64,000 nucleotides of DNA from Leptospira mtsangambouensis (lineage in GTDB: Bacteria; Spirochaetota; Leptospiria; Leptospirales; Leptospiraceae): positions 868,001 through 932,000 of the forward strand of contig NZ_RQHK01000017.1 of the NCBI RefSeq assembly GCF_004770475.1, given 5' to 3'. Shown here in pieces: positions 1 through 8,266 of the stretch. Every line of letters begins with the position of its first letter. Position 1 is the first letter of the stretch. The notes below the pieces were generated by a model that ran no database searches, had not been told where the DNA came from, and worked only from the letters and a program-made list of their open reading frames with translations. The position numbers and the translations under genes were made by a program.

Positions 1-117
1 TGCCGCAACAAGGAGAGAAAGTAAATTGGAAGTGTTGTTTGCTTCAGTATTTTTTGCTAAACTACATTGTGATAGAACCAAACATACGAGAGAGATGGAT
101 AATAAATTCTTAAACAT
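1..117 (-). CDS. lipoprotein, 5' part only (cut by window edge)
   Basis: Only the first 39 codons are in the window, reading off its left edge. They encode a lipoprotein signal peptide: M-F-K start, hydrophobic core, then the lipobox LVLSQC with Cys at residue 18, followed by a Ser/Asn-rich linker. An AGGT ribosome-binding site lies about 7 bases before the ATG at 117. The function cannot be told from what is visible; many short Leptospira lipoproteins look like this. It points away from the Cys/His-rich gene at 221-634 only in the sense of being downstream of it on the same strand. Confidence 0.6.
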   Translation of the reverse strand, partial: MFKNLLSISLVCLVLSQCSLAKNTEANNTSNLLSLLVAA

Positions 118-185
118 AAAATTACCTTTTGATACATTCCAAGGACTAAACTTTTCAGATTCGTTTGCCTAATTGATTTTAAATT

Positions 186-202
186 GTTCCTTTAAAAGGA
201 AC
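186..202 (-). terminator. short hairpin after the Cys/His-rich gene
   Basis: GTTCCTT and AAGGAAC form a 7-bp inverted repeat with a 3-base loop, 19 bases past the stop of the minus-strand gene at 221-634. Only a weak T stretch follows on the minus strand, so it is at best a modest terminator. Confidence 0.35.
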
Positions 203-220
203 TGACTCTTTCTGTAATCT

Positions 221-634
221 TCAGGAATGGAGTTGTCTTGGTGGTTTGTAAGGTAAGTGTGCGAATCCGTTCCGTAGGTGGGCGCCTGGTTGGAATGCAA
301 GGATGACAATATCATAAGTGATGAGTGGATTAAATTTTGTTTCCGCTGCGAAACTTGGGTTCATGGACTGTGATTGGAGAACCTTTGTGGCTGATTTTTT
401 TTTCGCACAGGAACATACATGAGGGCCAGAATTTTTTGTTAGATGGCAAACGATTCGTTTGGAATGAGGTGAATCCTCTTCTTTGTGGATTTCGTTTTTG
501 GAGCCGTGGTTACAATGGCAAATCATGGAAAGTTGATACATTGACTGGGCAAGTAATCCAGTTTCCAAAAATAGGACTTTACCTATAAAAGGGAGTAAGA
601 TCAAAACCGAGGCAATTTGTAACCAACGTTTCAT
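221..634 (-). CDS. Cys/His-rich exported protein downstream of the nos operon
   Basis: This 137-residue protein has an N-terminal hydrophobic segment (residues 4-30; signal peptide or anchor). A Cys/His-rich stretch follows, with CHCNH near residue 39, CHLTK near 63 and HVCSCAKKK near 72. The spacing suggests transition-metal binding, possibly copper. I do not recognise the family. It sits 92 bases beyond nosY on the same strand and has its own FNR-like box at 676-689, with TAAAAT at about the right distance for a -10 element. That placement suggests a role in N2O respiration, such as copper supply to NosZ; this is inference. ATG 634 is the first start after an in-frame stop, but it has no clear Shine-Dalgarno. 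Confidence 0.7.
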   Translation of the reverse strand: MKRWLQIASVLILLPFIGKVLFLETGLLAQSMYQLSMICHCNHGSKNEIHKEEDSPHSKRIVCHLTKNSGPHVCSCAKKKSATKVLQSQSMNPSFAAETKFNPLITYDIVILAFQPGAHLRNGFAHLPYKPPRQLHS

Positions 635-675
635 AGTGAATAGGTATCATTTTACTGGTCCTTCACTGTAATTCA

Positions 676-689
676 ATGATCTAAATCAA
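676..689 (-). promoter_or_regulatory. FNR/DNR-like box upstream of the Cys/His-rich gene
   Basis: ATGATCTAAATCAA matches the Crp/FNR-family consensus TTGAT-N4-ATCAA at nine of ten positions. Its centre is 48 bases before ATG 634. A TAAAAT hexamer lies about 21 bases downstream on the minus strand, which is the class II activator geometry (site centred near -41.5). The same core occurs at 7559 and 8727. Confidence 0.6.
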
Positions 690-725
690 GTGCAGTCAAA
701 TAACTCTATTGATAAAAATCATATT

Positions 726-1511
726 TTAAAAATTTCGTTTTTGGAATCGTTTAAACGAAACAAGAAGTGGAATACTAATCCACAAAGATAAAAACAAAAC
801 CGTAATTCCTAAAACTCCGAACAAACCTAGTTGTTTTAATAATAACGCACCTGAAAAACCAAGAAGAGCTGAGGAGCTAGTTTGTAGGATTAGAAGAATT
901 CTAATTAAGTCAATTGGATTGAGTAAGATGACAATGAGAGACGGAATTTCAATTGGATAATCACCTAAATACAAACTAAAGATAAATACCAATGCATCAA
1001 AGAAAATAAAAAAGTACAACCAAACCAGAAGAGAAACCGTTAGTACGATTTCACCCCTTCTGATAAAAGAAGAAATTAAAAATGCAATGGCAACAAAGAT
1101 ACAGGTTAAGAAGATTCCAAACAATATTAATTCGAAAAATAAAAATAGAAATTTTGGGTCATTAGAGAAAAGAAACATACCGGGTATCCCAAGCCCGAAT
1201 AACAGACCTAAGGAGAGAGATATTGTAATTCCTAAATACTTTCCCAAAAAAAGGGAACTTCTACTAACAGATTTTGAAAGTAATACTTCGGCAAATGGCA
1301 TTGATTCTAAAAAAGACATTCCAGAGAATGTAATGGAAAATAGGGGAATCACAATGAGAGTTAAGTTCATTGTGCTTACGAGCAAACGGATTCCATTTTG
1401 ATCCCCAAAAAAACTTAAAATCATCATCACAAGGACAAGTAGTCCAGAATAGATAAATACCCAACGACTTCGTATATTTTCTTTGATTTCGAAAAATAAA
1501 ATTTCTTTCAT
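726..1511 (-). CDS. nosY: NosY, ABC transporter permease for NosZ maturation
   Basis: 261-residue integral membrane protein with about six hydrophobic segments, as in ABC-2 type permeases. It is encoded directly after the ATPase nosF with an ATGA-type overlap (nosF stop 1508, this start 1511). By established knowledge NosY pairs with NosF and the periplasmic NosD to deliver what is needed for assembling the Cu-S centre CuZ of nitrous oxide reductase. The assignment rests mainly on hydropathy, length and operon position. Confidence 0.85.
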   Translation of the reverse strand: MKEILFFEIKENIRSRWVFIYSGLLVLVMMILSFFGDQNGIRLLVSTMNLTLIVIPLFSITFSGMSFLESMPFAEVLLSKSVSRSSLFLGKYLGITISLSLGLLFGLGIPGMFLFSNDPKFLFLFFELILFGIFLTCIFVAIAFLISSFIRRGEIVLTVSLLVWLYFFIFFDALVFIFSLYLGDYPIEIPSLIVILLNPIDLIRILLILQTSSSALLGFSGALLLKQLGLFGVLGITVLFLSLWISIPLLVSFKRFQKRNF

Positions 1512-2215
1512 GGTTTTGTTTTGTATTCCTCATTCCAGAAATTCATCAATGCCTGATCTAAATCAGTTTTGTTGTTTTTTCTAAGGAAATTTTCCGGAGA
1601 ATCGTCGATCAGAATGGAACCTTCTGATAAAAGAAGAAATCTGTCAGCTAACTCCTGCAATTCTTTTAATATATGGGTTGAAAATATAACAAGAGAACCT
1701 TCTTTTTTCTTTTCGACCAAAAGTGTTTTTAGTAAATGCGAGATATATGGATCTAAACTTGCGGTGGGTTCATCGATCACATATAGATCTTTTTTGGAAG
1801 AAAAACACTGAAGGATGCTGATTTTTTGTTTGGTTCCCCCGGATAAAGATCCAATTTTTTTATCCATATGGTTATTTAACTCTAAAATTGACAAAAGGTT
1901 ATGAAATCTTTCTTCTTCTACTGGTTCTAGTTTTTTAAAAAAAGAAATTAGTTCTGCTACTTTGATGTTTGTAGGAAAACGAGGAGTTTGTGGCATATAA
2001 CCGATGGTATGTGGTTGTCCGTCTTTACTTTGGAATAAAATTTCTCCAGCGATTGGTTGGACAAGTCCAAGAATTCCTTTGATCAGTGAACTTTTACCTG
2101 ATCCATTGGGACCAATGATGGAAACTATGTTGCCTGATTCTGTTTGGAAATTTACATCCTTAACTGCAACAGAATTTCCTCCATAACTGATGGTAAGATT
2201 TTTAACTTCTATCAT
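1508..2215 (-). CDS. nosF: NosF, ABC transporter ATP-binding protein
   Basis: 235-residue cytoplasmic ATPase. It shows Walker A GPNGSGKSS (about residue 36), the signature LSGGTKQK (about 123) and Walker B LYVIDEP followed by TASLDP (about 145), then the H-loop STHI. The ATG overlaps the end of nosD by four bases, so translation is probably coupled. It should energise the NosDFY complex. The length is short, as usual for NosF, although some homologues reach 300 residues. Confidence 0.92.
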   Translation of the reverse strand: MIEVKNLTISYGGNSVAVKDVNFQTESGNIVSIIGPNGSGKSSLIKGILGLVQPIAGEILFQSKDGQPHTIGYMPQTPRFPTNIKVAELISFFKKLEPVEEERFHNLLSILELNNHMDKKIGSLSGGTKQKISILQCFSSKKDLYVIDEPTASLDPYISHLLKTLLVEKKKEGSLVIFSTHILKELQELADRFLLLSEGSILIDDSPENFLRKNNKTDLDQALMNFWNEEYKTKP

Positions 2216-3552
2216 ATTCTTTCCTTCATCCTTGGATGTTGGTCTTCAAATTCAATCGGTGTCACTATGGGAAATGCTTTTTCGATTCCTTGCAAAAAGA
2301 GAACCACTGGAGATTCATAAAGTACCATAAGGAATGGATACACGGCAATCCAGTATCCAAAAAAATGAATGGTTTTATGTGGAATATCTCCAATTTGATC
2401 TTTGTCTAAATCGTATCCCTCGTAGTGATCCCAATAATTTTTAGAAAAAACATTGGTTGTTGATTTTGTATTGGTGCTGATATCAAAAACATTTTTTATA
2501 AAATTGTTATCTATGATTTTGTTGTAATCGGTATTTCCAAGAATTTTGATTCCCCATCCATTGTTGATAAAATCATTGTTTTGAAAATTGATATTGGTAA
2601 TTCCATCGGCAAAAACAGCAATTGTATTCCCTTCAAAACGATTTTTAGAAAGAGTACTGTCTGCAATATCTTTGAGTAAAATTCCATTGGAACTTTCTCC
2701 CCAATTGTCTAAAAATTCATTTTCTTCCATAATGATGTCTTTGCTATACATGACGGCGACACCAGCTGAATTATTTTTGAAAATGTTTTTGTTGAATTGG
2801 TTGTGGTTTGAAAACATAAAATGCATTCCGTAACGAATGTTTTCTTCTGATTCGTTCCCTTCGATTTCTAAATGTTCGGAGAACTCTAAATAAATTCCGT
2901 CACGGTGTTTTTTTAATTTGTTTCCAATGATTTTGTTATGACTTGCTGACCAGAGGTGAATCCCATTTCCACCAAGAACTTCGTTTTCAGCATTCCCAAT
3001 GGAGGTATTGTTTTTGATTGTGCAGTTTGAGGTTTCCGCTAAATAAAATCCATAAACATTGTCTTCTAAACTTAAATTTTCAAAATAACAATCTTTTACC
3101 TTTTCTGCATGAACCCCTGCATATTCGCTTAAGTCGGAGATCCCACTTCCAATGACTTTTAAATTTTGAATGCGGACTCCATTGGCATAAACTCCCAATA
3201 CATGTTTTTCTTTGAGTCCATCAATCACCACACCATTTTCCCCAATGATGGAAATCGATTTGGTGATGGGTAAAAAACCTTCTTTGTAAATTCCTGATTG
3301 GATTTTGATTGTATCACCATTTTGTGAAAACGAAATTGCATCCTTTACAGTTTTTACCGTACAATTTGTACACACGGAAATGGTTTTAGAAAATAAAGGA
3401 TTTAGAGGGGAAATGGAAAATAGAATTAAGGAAAAAAAATATAAAGTGTTTTTCCAACCAAGAGGGATCTGATGATTTTTTTGGTTTTGATTATGATACA
3501 AATTGGTTTTTTGGCAAACCCATTTAATTTTGAAATTGAGAAGAGTCTTCAT
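2212..3552 (-). CDS. nosD: NosD, periplasmic copper-site maturation protein
   Basis: About 446 residues. There is an N-terminal hydrophobic segment around residues 35-55, then a long series of right-handed parallel beta-helix repeats with many NxI/GNxxxxN turns and NGIHLW/DGIYLEFS-type strands. This is the CASH/carbohydrate-binding fold of NosD. The C-terminal tail carries HKTIHFFGYW and a hydrophobic segment. NosD works with NosFY in building CuZ of NosZ. The start is uncertain: ATG 3552 has no clear ribosome-binding site, while TTG 3570 has GGGAG six bases upstream. Both overlap the end of nosL. Confidence 0.9.
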   Translation of the reverse strand: MKTLLNFKIKWVCQKTNLYHNQNQKNHQIPLGWKNTLYFFSLILFSISPLNPLFSKTISVCTNCTVKTVKDAISFSQNGDTIKIQSGIYKEGFLPITKSISIIGENGVVIDGLKEKHVLGVYANGVRIQNLKVIGSGISDLSEYAGVHAEKVKDCYFENLSLEDNVYGFYLAETSNCTIKNNTSIGNAENEVLGGNGIHLWSASHNKIIGNKLKKHRDGIYLEFSEHLEIEGNESEENIRYGMHFMFSNHNQFNKNIFKNNSAGVAVMYSKDIIMEENEFLDNWGESSNGILLKDIADSTLSKNRFEGNTIAVFADGITNINFQNNDFINNGWGIKILGNTDYNKIIDNNFIKNVFDISTNTKSTTNVFSKNYWDHYEGYDLDKDQIGDIPHKTIHFFGYWIAVYPFLMVLYESPVVLFLQGIEKAFPIVTPIEFEDQHPRMKERI

Positions 3553-3910
3553 GAGTTTTAAAAGCGGCAAGTCCCGCTCCCATTGGCGAACGAATTTTGT
3601 CTGAATGGATGATAATGGCTTCGTCTTTAGGGATAAATTCTTTTGTATCTAGATAGTTAGTAACCCAAACTTTTGCAATTTTTAAATCTTTTTGTTTCTG
3701 AAATTGTTCCATACATTCAATGGCATCGAAGTGGTATCTTTTTCCTTTGTAAGTGATGAGTTGGGTATGGAATCTCATATCTACAATGGACATAGAACAG
3801 TGACTACATTTAGTTTCCCCCACAGTCAATGGTTCAGGGCGAACATCCCCACAGCCTACGAGTGCGACTGTGAGGAAAATGCAAATTAGTTTGAAACTAT
3901 TAAATCGCAT
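3524..3910 (-). CDS. nosL: NosL, copper chaperone lipoprotein
   Basis: 128 residues starting at ATG 3910, which has GAAGGA eight bases upstream. Signal peptide with lipobox LVGC, then the copper motif KCSHCSMSIVD and the conserved segment YHFDAIECMEQF. NosL binds Cu(I) and passes it to apo-NosZ in the periplasm. The 3' end overlaps the start of nosD, and the start overlaps the 3' end of the membrane protein at 3900-4511, so these genes are tightly packed in one transcript. Confidence 0.9.
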   Translation of the reverse strand: MRFNSFKLICIFLTVALVGCGDVRPEPLTVGETKCSHCSMSIVDMRFHTQLITYKGKRYHFDAIECMEQFQKQKDLKIAKVWVTNYLDTKEFIPKDEAIIIHSDKIRSPMGAGLAAFKTHEDSSQFQN

Positions 3911-4511
3911 TTGTTTTTTTCCTTCGATTTTCATCCCAGAGAATATACACTAATACGACGAGACTTAACCCAAGAATCATACCACCGTAAGAAGGATAAC
4001 TGCAAGCAGTAATATTTAACATTACCTTACAGCCAAGAAGTGGCGGTTGGTATGCCATTCCTTCTACAATGATTGGTGCTTCTGGATTCAAGTTGTGTCC
4101 GTAGTTGTATTCCCATCTCCAAAAATCAGAGAGTCCAACAAGACCTACGATGATCAAATTGATAATCCCAAGAATTGCCATCCCCACTTTGGGATAGAGT
4201 TCTGTGATAAATGCACCAAAGATCAAATAACCAAGAACATACGGCATAAAGAGTAGTTCCGGAATGGATTCCGAAACAATTTCCTGCATACCAATGTAGT
4301 GGTTCAGAAGATTGATGTTTTTGAGATCATAAGGTGTGGCACCAGTGATTTTGTTAATCCAAATTTGCATTCCGAGTCCTTCAGGATACTGAGGAGCCGC
4401 AATAGAAATGGACCAGATAGGAATTAAATAAACCGCGATGAGAACCAAACCGACCCCTAAGATTAGGAGTCGGTTTCTTTTACTTAACGTTTGGAAAAGT
4501 AAAGTTTTCAT
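3900..4511 (-). CDS. nos-cluster membrane protein of clade II type (NosB-like)
   Basis: 203 residues with about four or five membrane spans: residues 15-35, two or three central spans, and 175-195. Polar segments between them contain NINLLNHYIGM, DFWRWEYNYGHNLNP and two Cys (LGCKV, TACSYPSYGG). Membrane proteins in this position between nosZ and nosD are typical of clade II nos clusters, where they are called NosB; their function is not established. It starts five bases after nosZ ends. The name is assigned by position and general appearance, not by a search. Confidence 0.7.
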   Translation of the reverse strand: MKTLLFQTLSKRNRLLILGVGLVLIAVYLIPIWSISIAAPQYPEGLGMQIWINKITGATPYDLKNINLLNHYIGMQEIVSESIPELLFMPYVLGYLIFGAFITELYPKVGMAILGIINLIIVGLVGLSDFWRWEYNYGHNLNPEAPIIVEGMAYQPPLLGCKVMLNITACSYPSYGGMILGLSLVVLVYILWDENRRKKTNAI

Positions 4512-4516
4512 ATAGG

Positions 4517-6436
4517 TTATGGATTCACTCGGATGTACTGTTGCATCTCTTGGTGAAGAGCAGAACAGAAATCAGTGCAATAGAAAGGATATACACCAGG
4601 TTTTGGTGCTACCCATTTGAAAGTTCTAGTTTCACCTGGCATGATGAGTAGGTTAGTCATGTTAGGTGCTCCACCGATTGCAAATCCGTGAGGAATGTCA
4701 TAATCTTGTTCCAAGTTGGTTACATGGAAGTATAAAGTTTCCCCAGTTCTTGCTTCAATAATATCCGGTTTGAAATGGGAACGAATCGCAGTCATGTAGA
4801 TATGGATTGTACTTCCAAGTCTAACAATTTTTGCATCGTTTTCATTTTTAGTCGCGTATGGATGTTTGTTCTCCTCTAACGGGAAGAGTTTCGCAGTTTT
4901 ATCCATAATCAACTTTGCTGGAATCATTTGTGAATAGTGTGGTTCCCCAACAGTAGGGAAGTCAGACAACAATTCAGCTTTACCAGATGAGATATCATAG
5001 AGCTGCGCACTTTGAGGTAACTCCATACCAACTGGTAGATATCTATCTTTAGTGATTTTGTTCATTGCGATTAGATATTTACCGTAAGGTTCAGTAGAAC
5101 TACCACCAACGATGGATAAGTGACCTACACTATAATAAGCAGGTAGATGTTGCACCACTTCCCAAGTTCCTAGTTTCCATTTTACAACCTCTGAACTTAC
5201 GAAACAAGAAGTATAAGCATACCCTTGACCGTCGAACTCAGTGTGTAATGGACCAAGACATGGTTTTTGTACTTCACCAGCAAGTGTGGATTCGTATTTA
5301 AGAACTGGAATTCCTTCGATTTCAGTCGAGTGGTGTTCCTTTTTGTCTTTTACTTCCATCATTTTGCTAAATGAGTGAACTGGAATTACGGATGCTAACT
5401 TTCCACCACCAACAATGTATTCTCCTGTGGAGTCTACGTCAGTTCCGTGTGGACTTTTAGGTGTTGGCATGTAATACATCATACCTGGACAATCTTTTGG
5501 ATTTAACATCTTCACACCGCTTAACTTTGTTGAAACGGCAGGTTTGTTTTCGTCTTTGAAATTGTTTAGGTATTCACCACCAAAGTTGTAAGCTTTGCCT
5601 TGGTCTTTACATTCTTTCGCACGAACCCAGTTGAATGCTAAGATAAAATCTTTATCTTTTTTAGAAGCACCAACTTCTAACATTTTATGAGCTTGTTCCG
5701 AGTTATAACTACTGAAGAAACACCAGTCATGGGATTTCTTTTTACCACAATGTGATAAGTCGTAGTTGAATCCTGGAACTAGAACTTGTAATTCAATCGA
5801 AAGTCTTCCTGTGTTTTTATCAACTTTTACCATAGTGACGGTTCCTTTGAACCCACCTTTGGAAAAACTGTCGATTGCCACACTGGCTTGTGGAACAGGA
5901 ACCGAGAAACGTGTTGCTGCCATCAAATACTCTGTGTTTTCAGTAGCAAATGGAGAAGCATGGTTTCCGGCAGTGTTTGGGATTTCCAAAATCTCTTTTG
6001 TTTCAAAAGATTTTAGGTCAATCCTTGCAAGCCTTGGTGTGTTGTTTGCGTTAAGGAACATCCAACGACCATCTTGTTTACCATCTGTCATAGATGCTTC
6101 TACGTGATGGCTATCATCCCATGGCACATAACCATGAGTAGTTTTCAACATGTCTTTGGTTTCTTCGTCAAATCCGTATCCATTTTCAGGAAAAACGGAG
6201 AATACTGGAATGATTTTGAATAGTCGTGCAGATGGGATTCCGTAAACGGACATCTGACCACTAAATCCACCAGACAAAAATGCGTACACTTCGTCCTTAT
6301 CGCCCGGAGCCACATACACTCTAGAAGCAGCATCGGAAGCAAGTGTTGCCGTTGCTGCACCCTTCTTGCAATTCGGAACGAATGCAAAAAGAGCGATTCC
6401 AAGTGTAACTAGTATTAAATTTGATTTTTTTAACAT
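4517..6436 (-). CDS. nosZ: nitrous oxide reductase NosZ, clade II (Sec-type)
   Basis: 639 residues; reduces N2O to N2 at the CuZ cluster with electrons from CuA. The leader is Sec-like, lacks a twin-arginine motif, and ends FVPNC-KK, a plausible spirochaetal lipobox. The beta-propeller carries the expected His sites (DDSHH near residue 110, SPHGTDV, LGPLHTEF, VGHLSI, EPHYSQM). The C-terminal cupredoxin domain has HGFAIGG and the CuA motif CTDFCSALHQEM near 615-628. Sec export and the NosB-type neighbour mark clade II. It lies nine bases after the cytochrome c gene in the same operon, whose promoter region has an FNR-like box at 7559. Confidence 0.97.
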   Translation of the reverse strand: MLKKSNLILVTLGIALFAFVPNCKKGAATATLASDAASRVYVAPGDKDEVYAFLSGGFSGQMSVYGIPSARLFKIIPVFSVFPENGYGFDEETKDMLKTTHGYVPWDDSHHVEASMTDGKQDGRWMFLNANNTPRLARIDLKSFETKEILEIPNTAGNHASPFATENTEYLMAATRFSVPVPQASVAIDSFSKGGFKGTVTMVKVDKNTGRLSIELQVLVPGFNYDLSHCGKKKSHDWCFFSSYNSEQAHKMLEVGASKKDKDFILAFNWVRAKECKDQGKAYNFGGEYLNNFKDENKPAVSTKLSGVKMLNPKDCPGMMYYMPTPKSPHGTDVDSTGEYIVGGGKLASVIPVHSFSKMMEVKDKKEHHSTEIEGIPVLKYESTLAGEVQKPCLGPLHTEFDGQGYAYTSCFVSSEVVKWKLGTWEVVQHLPAYYSVGHLSIVGGSSTEPYGKYLIAMNKITKDRYLPVGMELPQSAQLYDISSGKAELLSDFPTVGEPHYSQMIPAKLIMDKTAKLFPLEENKHPYATKNENDAKIVRLGSTIHIYMTAIRSHFKPDIIEARTGETLYFHVTNLEQDYDIPHGFAIGGAPNMTNLLIMPGETRTFKWVAPKPGVYPFYCTDFCSALHQEMQQYIRVNP

Positions 6437-6444
6437 ATCGTTAC

Positions 6445-6906
6445 CTATTTTAAATCCATCTTACGGAAGTATTCGAGGATCTCTCTCGCTTCTTCTTCCT
6501 TTATGTTTTGAAAAGTCATTTGTGTTAAGTGTTCACCGAGTAACTCTTGTCCAATGGGATCTTTTTGAGTCATCTCAATTGGATTTAGAATCATATTCAT
6601 AATCCATTCTGGAGTTCTGCGGAGTGTTACATCTTGAAGAGCTGGTCCGACGACCTTTTCTTCAAATTTGTGACAAGCGGAACACTTGGCTTCAAATTGT
6701 TTTTTACCACGGTCTGCCATTGCCTGGTCTAATGCACCGATGGTAACAGATTTAACTGGTCCAATTCCCTTAGAACCAGCATTAGATGTTGGTGTTTCCT
6801 CAGTTTTCTCTCCTCCACAGGATATGATTGTCATTGTCACGAAGAGTCCGAGTAAGAGTCCGAACTTCATTCGAAAAGACACTCCGTTTATTTTTGAAAG
6901 GTTCAT
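6445..6906 (-). CDS. c-type cytochrome lipoprotein, probable electron donor to NosZ
   Basis: 153 residues from ATG 6906, chosen because AAGGAG lies eight bases upstream and a signal peptide follows directly. Lipobox IISC; one haem site CSACHKF; candidate axial Met in LTQMTFQNI; class I monohaem cytochrome c domain in residues 60-150. Placed just before nosZ, it most likely carries electrons from the quinol-oxidising chain to NosZ in the periplasm. The electron-donor role is inferred from position. Confidence 0.88.
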   Translation of the reverse strand: MNLSKINGVSFRMKFGLLLGLFVTMTIISCGGEKTEETPTSNAGSKGIGPVKSVTIGALDQAMADRGKKQFEAKCSACHKFEEKVVGPALQDVTLRRTPEWIMNMILNPIEMTQKDPIGQELLGEHLTQMTFQNIKEEEAREILEYFRKMDLK

Positions 6907-6935
6907 TTTAAATACTCCTTGGTATTTTTTTCTTA

Positions 6936-7499
6936 TCATTTCTTGGCTGGTGGAAGTAACACCGAGTCAACGACATGAATGATTCCGTTTGCAGCTGGAA
7001 TAGATGCGACAATGGTTGCACCATTGATCATTACCTTTCCATTTTTTACGGAAACTTTTGTGTGACCTCCATTTGCCATACCAAGTTCATCATCTTTGCC
7101 GGTGAACTCAGATTTCAAAATGGATTCAGTTAAGTTACCTACTACCACATGGTACTCTAATATGTTCTTCAATGCATCTTTTTGACTCGGTTTCAAAAGA
7201 TCATCTACGGTTCCTGCTGGTAACTTCGCAAATGCATCGTTTGTTGGTGCGAACACAGTGAACGGTCCTTGGTTTGCAAGGGAATCCACGAGGCCCGCAG
7301 CTTGGACAGCCGCAACAAGAGTTGTATGGTCTTTGGAACCTACAGCAATTTTTAGAACATCCTGTTGTGATTTGTCATCTGCTACAGCAGAAATCCCTTT
7401 GCCTGCATCGGAATCATCTGCTTTGCCACATGAGGCACCGACTAGCGAGAGACAGGTGACAATCGTGATCATTGTGAATTGAAAAATTTTTTTGTTCAT
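6936..7499 (-). CDS. fasciclin (FAS1) domain lipoprotein
   Basis: 187 residues from ATG 7499, chosen so that the signal peptide (MNKKIFQ..., lipobox GASC) is N-terminal. A single FAS1 domain spans residues 55-185, with the H1 motif FTVFAPTNDAFAKLP and the H2 motif NGIIHVVDSVLLPP. FAS1 domains usually mediate adhesion or ligand binding. It is the first gene of the nos operon, with an FNR-like box 60 bases upstream. Why a fasciclin leads this operon is not known to me; secreted FAS1 proteins do occur near redox proteins elsewhere. Confidence 0.9.
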   Translation of the reverse strand: MNKKIFQFTMITIVTCLSLVGASCGKADDSDAGKGISAVADDKSQQDVLKIAVGSKDHTTLVAAVQAAGLVDSLANQGPFTVFAPTNDAFAKLPAGTVDDLLKPSQKDALKNILEYHVVVGNLTESILKSEFTGKDDELGMANGGHTKVSVKNGKVMINGATIVASIPAANGIIHVVDSVLLPPAKK

Positions 7500-7558
7500 T
7501 GGATACCGCCCACTTATTGGTTCACCTTCCATTGAATGCCATAAAGAAGGATTGTGTA

Positions 7559-7572
7559 TTGATCTAGATCAA
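7559..7572 (-). promoter_or_regulatory. FNR/DNR-type operator of the nos operon
   Basis: TTGATCTAGATCAA is a perfect match to TTGAT-N4-ATCAA and a full 14-base palindrome. It is centred 66 bases before the first ATG of the nos operon. TTCAAT lies 22 bases downstream on the minus strand as a -10 candidate, fitting class II activation by an FNR/DNR/NnrR-type regulator under low oxygen or NO. Confidence 0.75.
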
Positions 7573-7704
7573 GATGGTTCGAATCATTTGTGTTGATAAT
7601 TGTCAATTAGGGGAATGAGAAAGAGAAAAACATTTCGTATATAAAATCGAAAAAATAGGTCTTTGGCCGGTTCTCTGGCAGTTTAGCGAATCTCTAAAAT
7701 TAAA

Positions 7705-7719
7705 TTAGAACGATTCTTA
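7705..7719. promoter_or_regulatory. Fur/PerR-like palindrome in the nos-hemerythrin intergenic region
   Basis: TTAGAACGATTCTTA matches the 7-1-7 form TTAGAAT-N-ATTCTAA at all but two positions and continues into a second TTCTAA. It lies 103 bases upstream of the hemerythrin ATG. It could be a Fur-family operator; nothing else in the sequence proves it. Confidence 0.3.
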
Positions 7720-7821
7720 TTCTAATCCTTGGCTTAGTGAAATCGATAGTTTCGTTGTGGTTTGGATTATTCACTTGTCCTCTTGGGGTGCTGAAAAAAC
7801 CTGAAAGAACGAGGTTTTCTC

Positions 7822-8259
7822 ATGGTAACACAGTGGGATTCGAAATACGAAACGAATATTTCCGAGATTGATTCTCAACATAAAAAACTCTTTCGTTTGA
7901 TCAATAATATCGAGACAGTTTACGATGAAAACAAAGAGCATCTTTCTGGAAAATCCAAGATCCTTGTGGATGCGGTTTCTGAACTAGAGGATTATACACT
8001 TAGTCATTTTTTAATTGAAGAACGAGTGATGGAGTTAAACCAATACCCAGAACTAGAAGCTCATAAAAAACAACACGACCGGTTCACTGATAAAATTTTA
8101 GAACTAAAAAATCGTCTGAGTTCAGGAAATCTACTTTCCAATGACGAAGAACTCAATCAGTTCTTTGGAGACCTTCTTAAGTTTTTACGGGCTTGGCTTA
8201 CGAATCATATCCTACAAGAGGATATGGATTATAAACCGTATATAAAATTCAATATTTAG
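7822..8259 (+). CDS. bacteriohemerythrin
   Basis: 145-residue four-helix di-iron O2-binding protein. The ligand pattern is complete: IDSQHKKL (His about 21), LSHFLIEERVM (His and Glu about 58-63), AHKKQHD (about 77-82) and NHILQEDMDY (His and Asp about 130-135). Such proteins bind or buffer O2 and some handle NO. It is divergent from the nos operon. CGAGG precedes the ATG but is partly locked in a 7-bp hairpin (AAAACCT at 7796 with AGGTTTT at 7812). Confidence 0.95.
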   Translation: MVTQWDSKYETNISEIDSQHKKLFRLINNIETVYDENKEHLSGKSKILVDAVSELEDYTLSHFLIEERVMELNQYPELEAHKKQHDRFTDKILELKNRLSSGNLLSNDEELNQFFGDLLKFLRAWLTNHILQEDMDYKPYIKFNI

Positions 8260-8266
8260 ATTTTTT

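Noticed and set aside
1087..1401. 104-codon plus-strand frame within nosY
   Set aside because: Antisense shadow of a membrane-protein gene, without ribosome-binding site or family likeness.
1553..1566. CTGATCTAAATCAG, a symmetric FNR-like palindrome
   Set aside because: It lies inside the nosF coding end and misses both outer bases of the TTGAT/ATCAA consensus; nosY is translationally coupled to nosF, so no promoter is needed.
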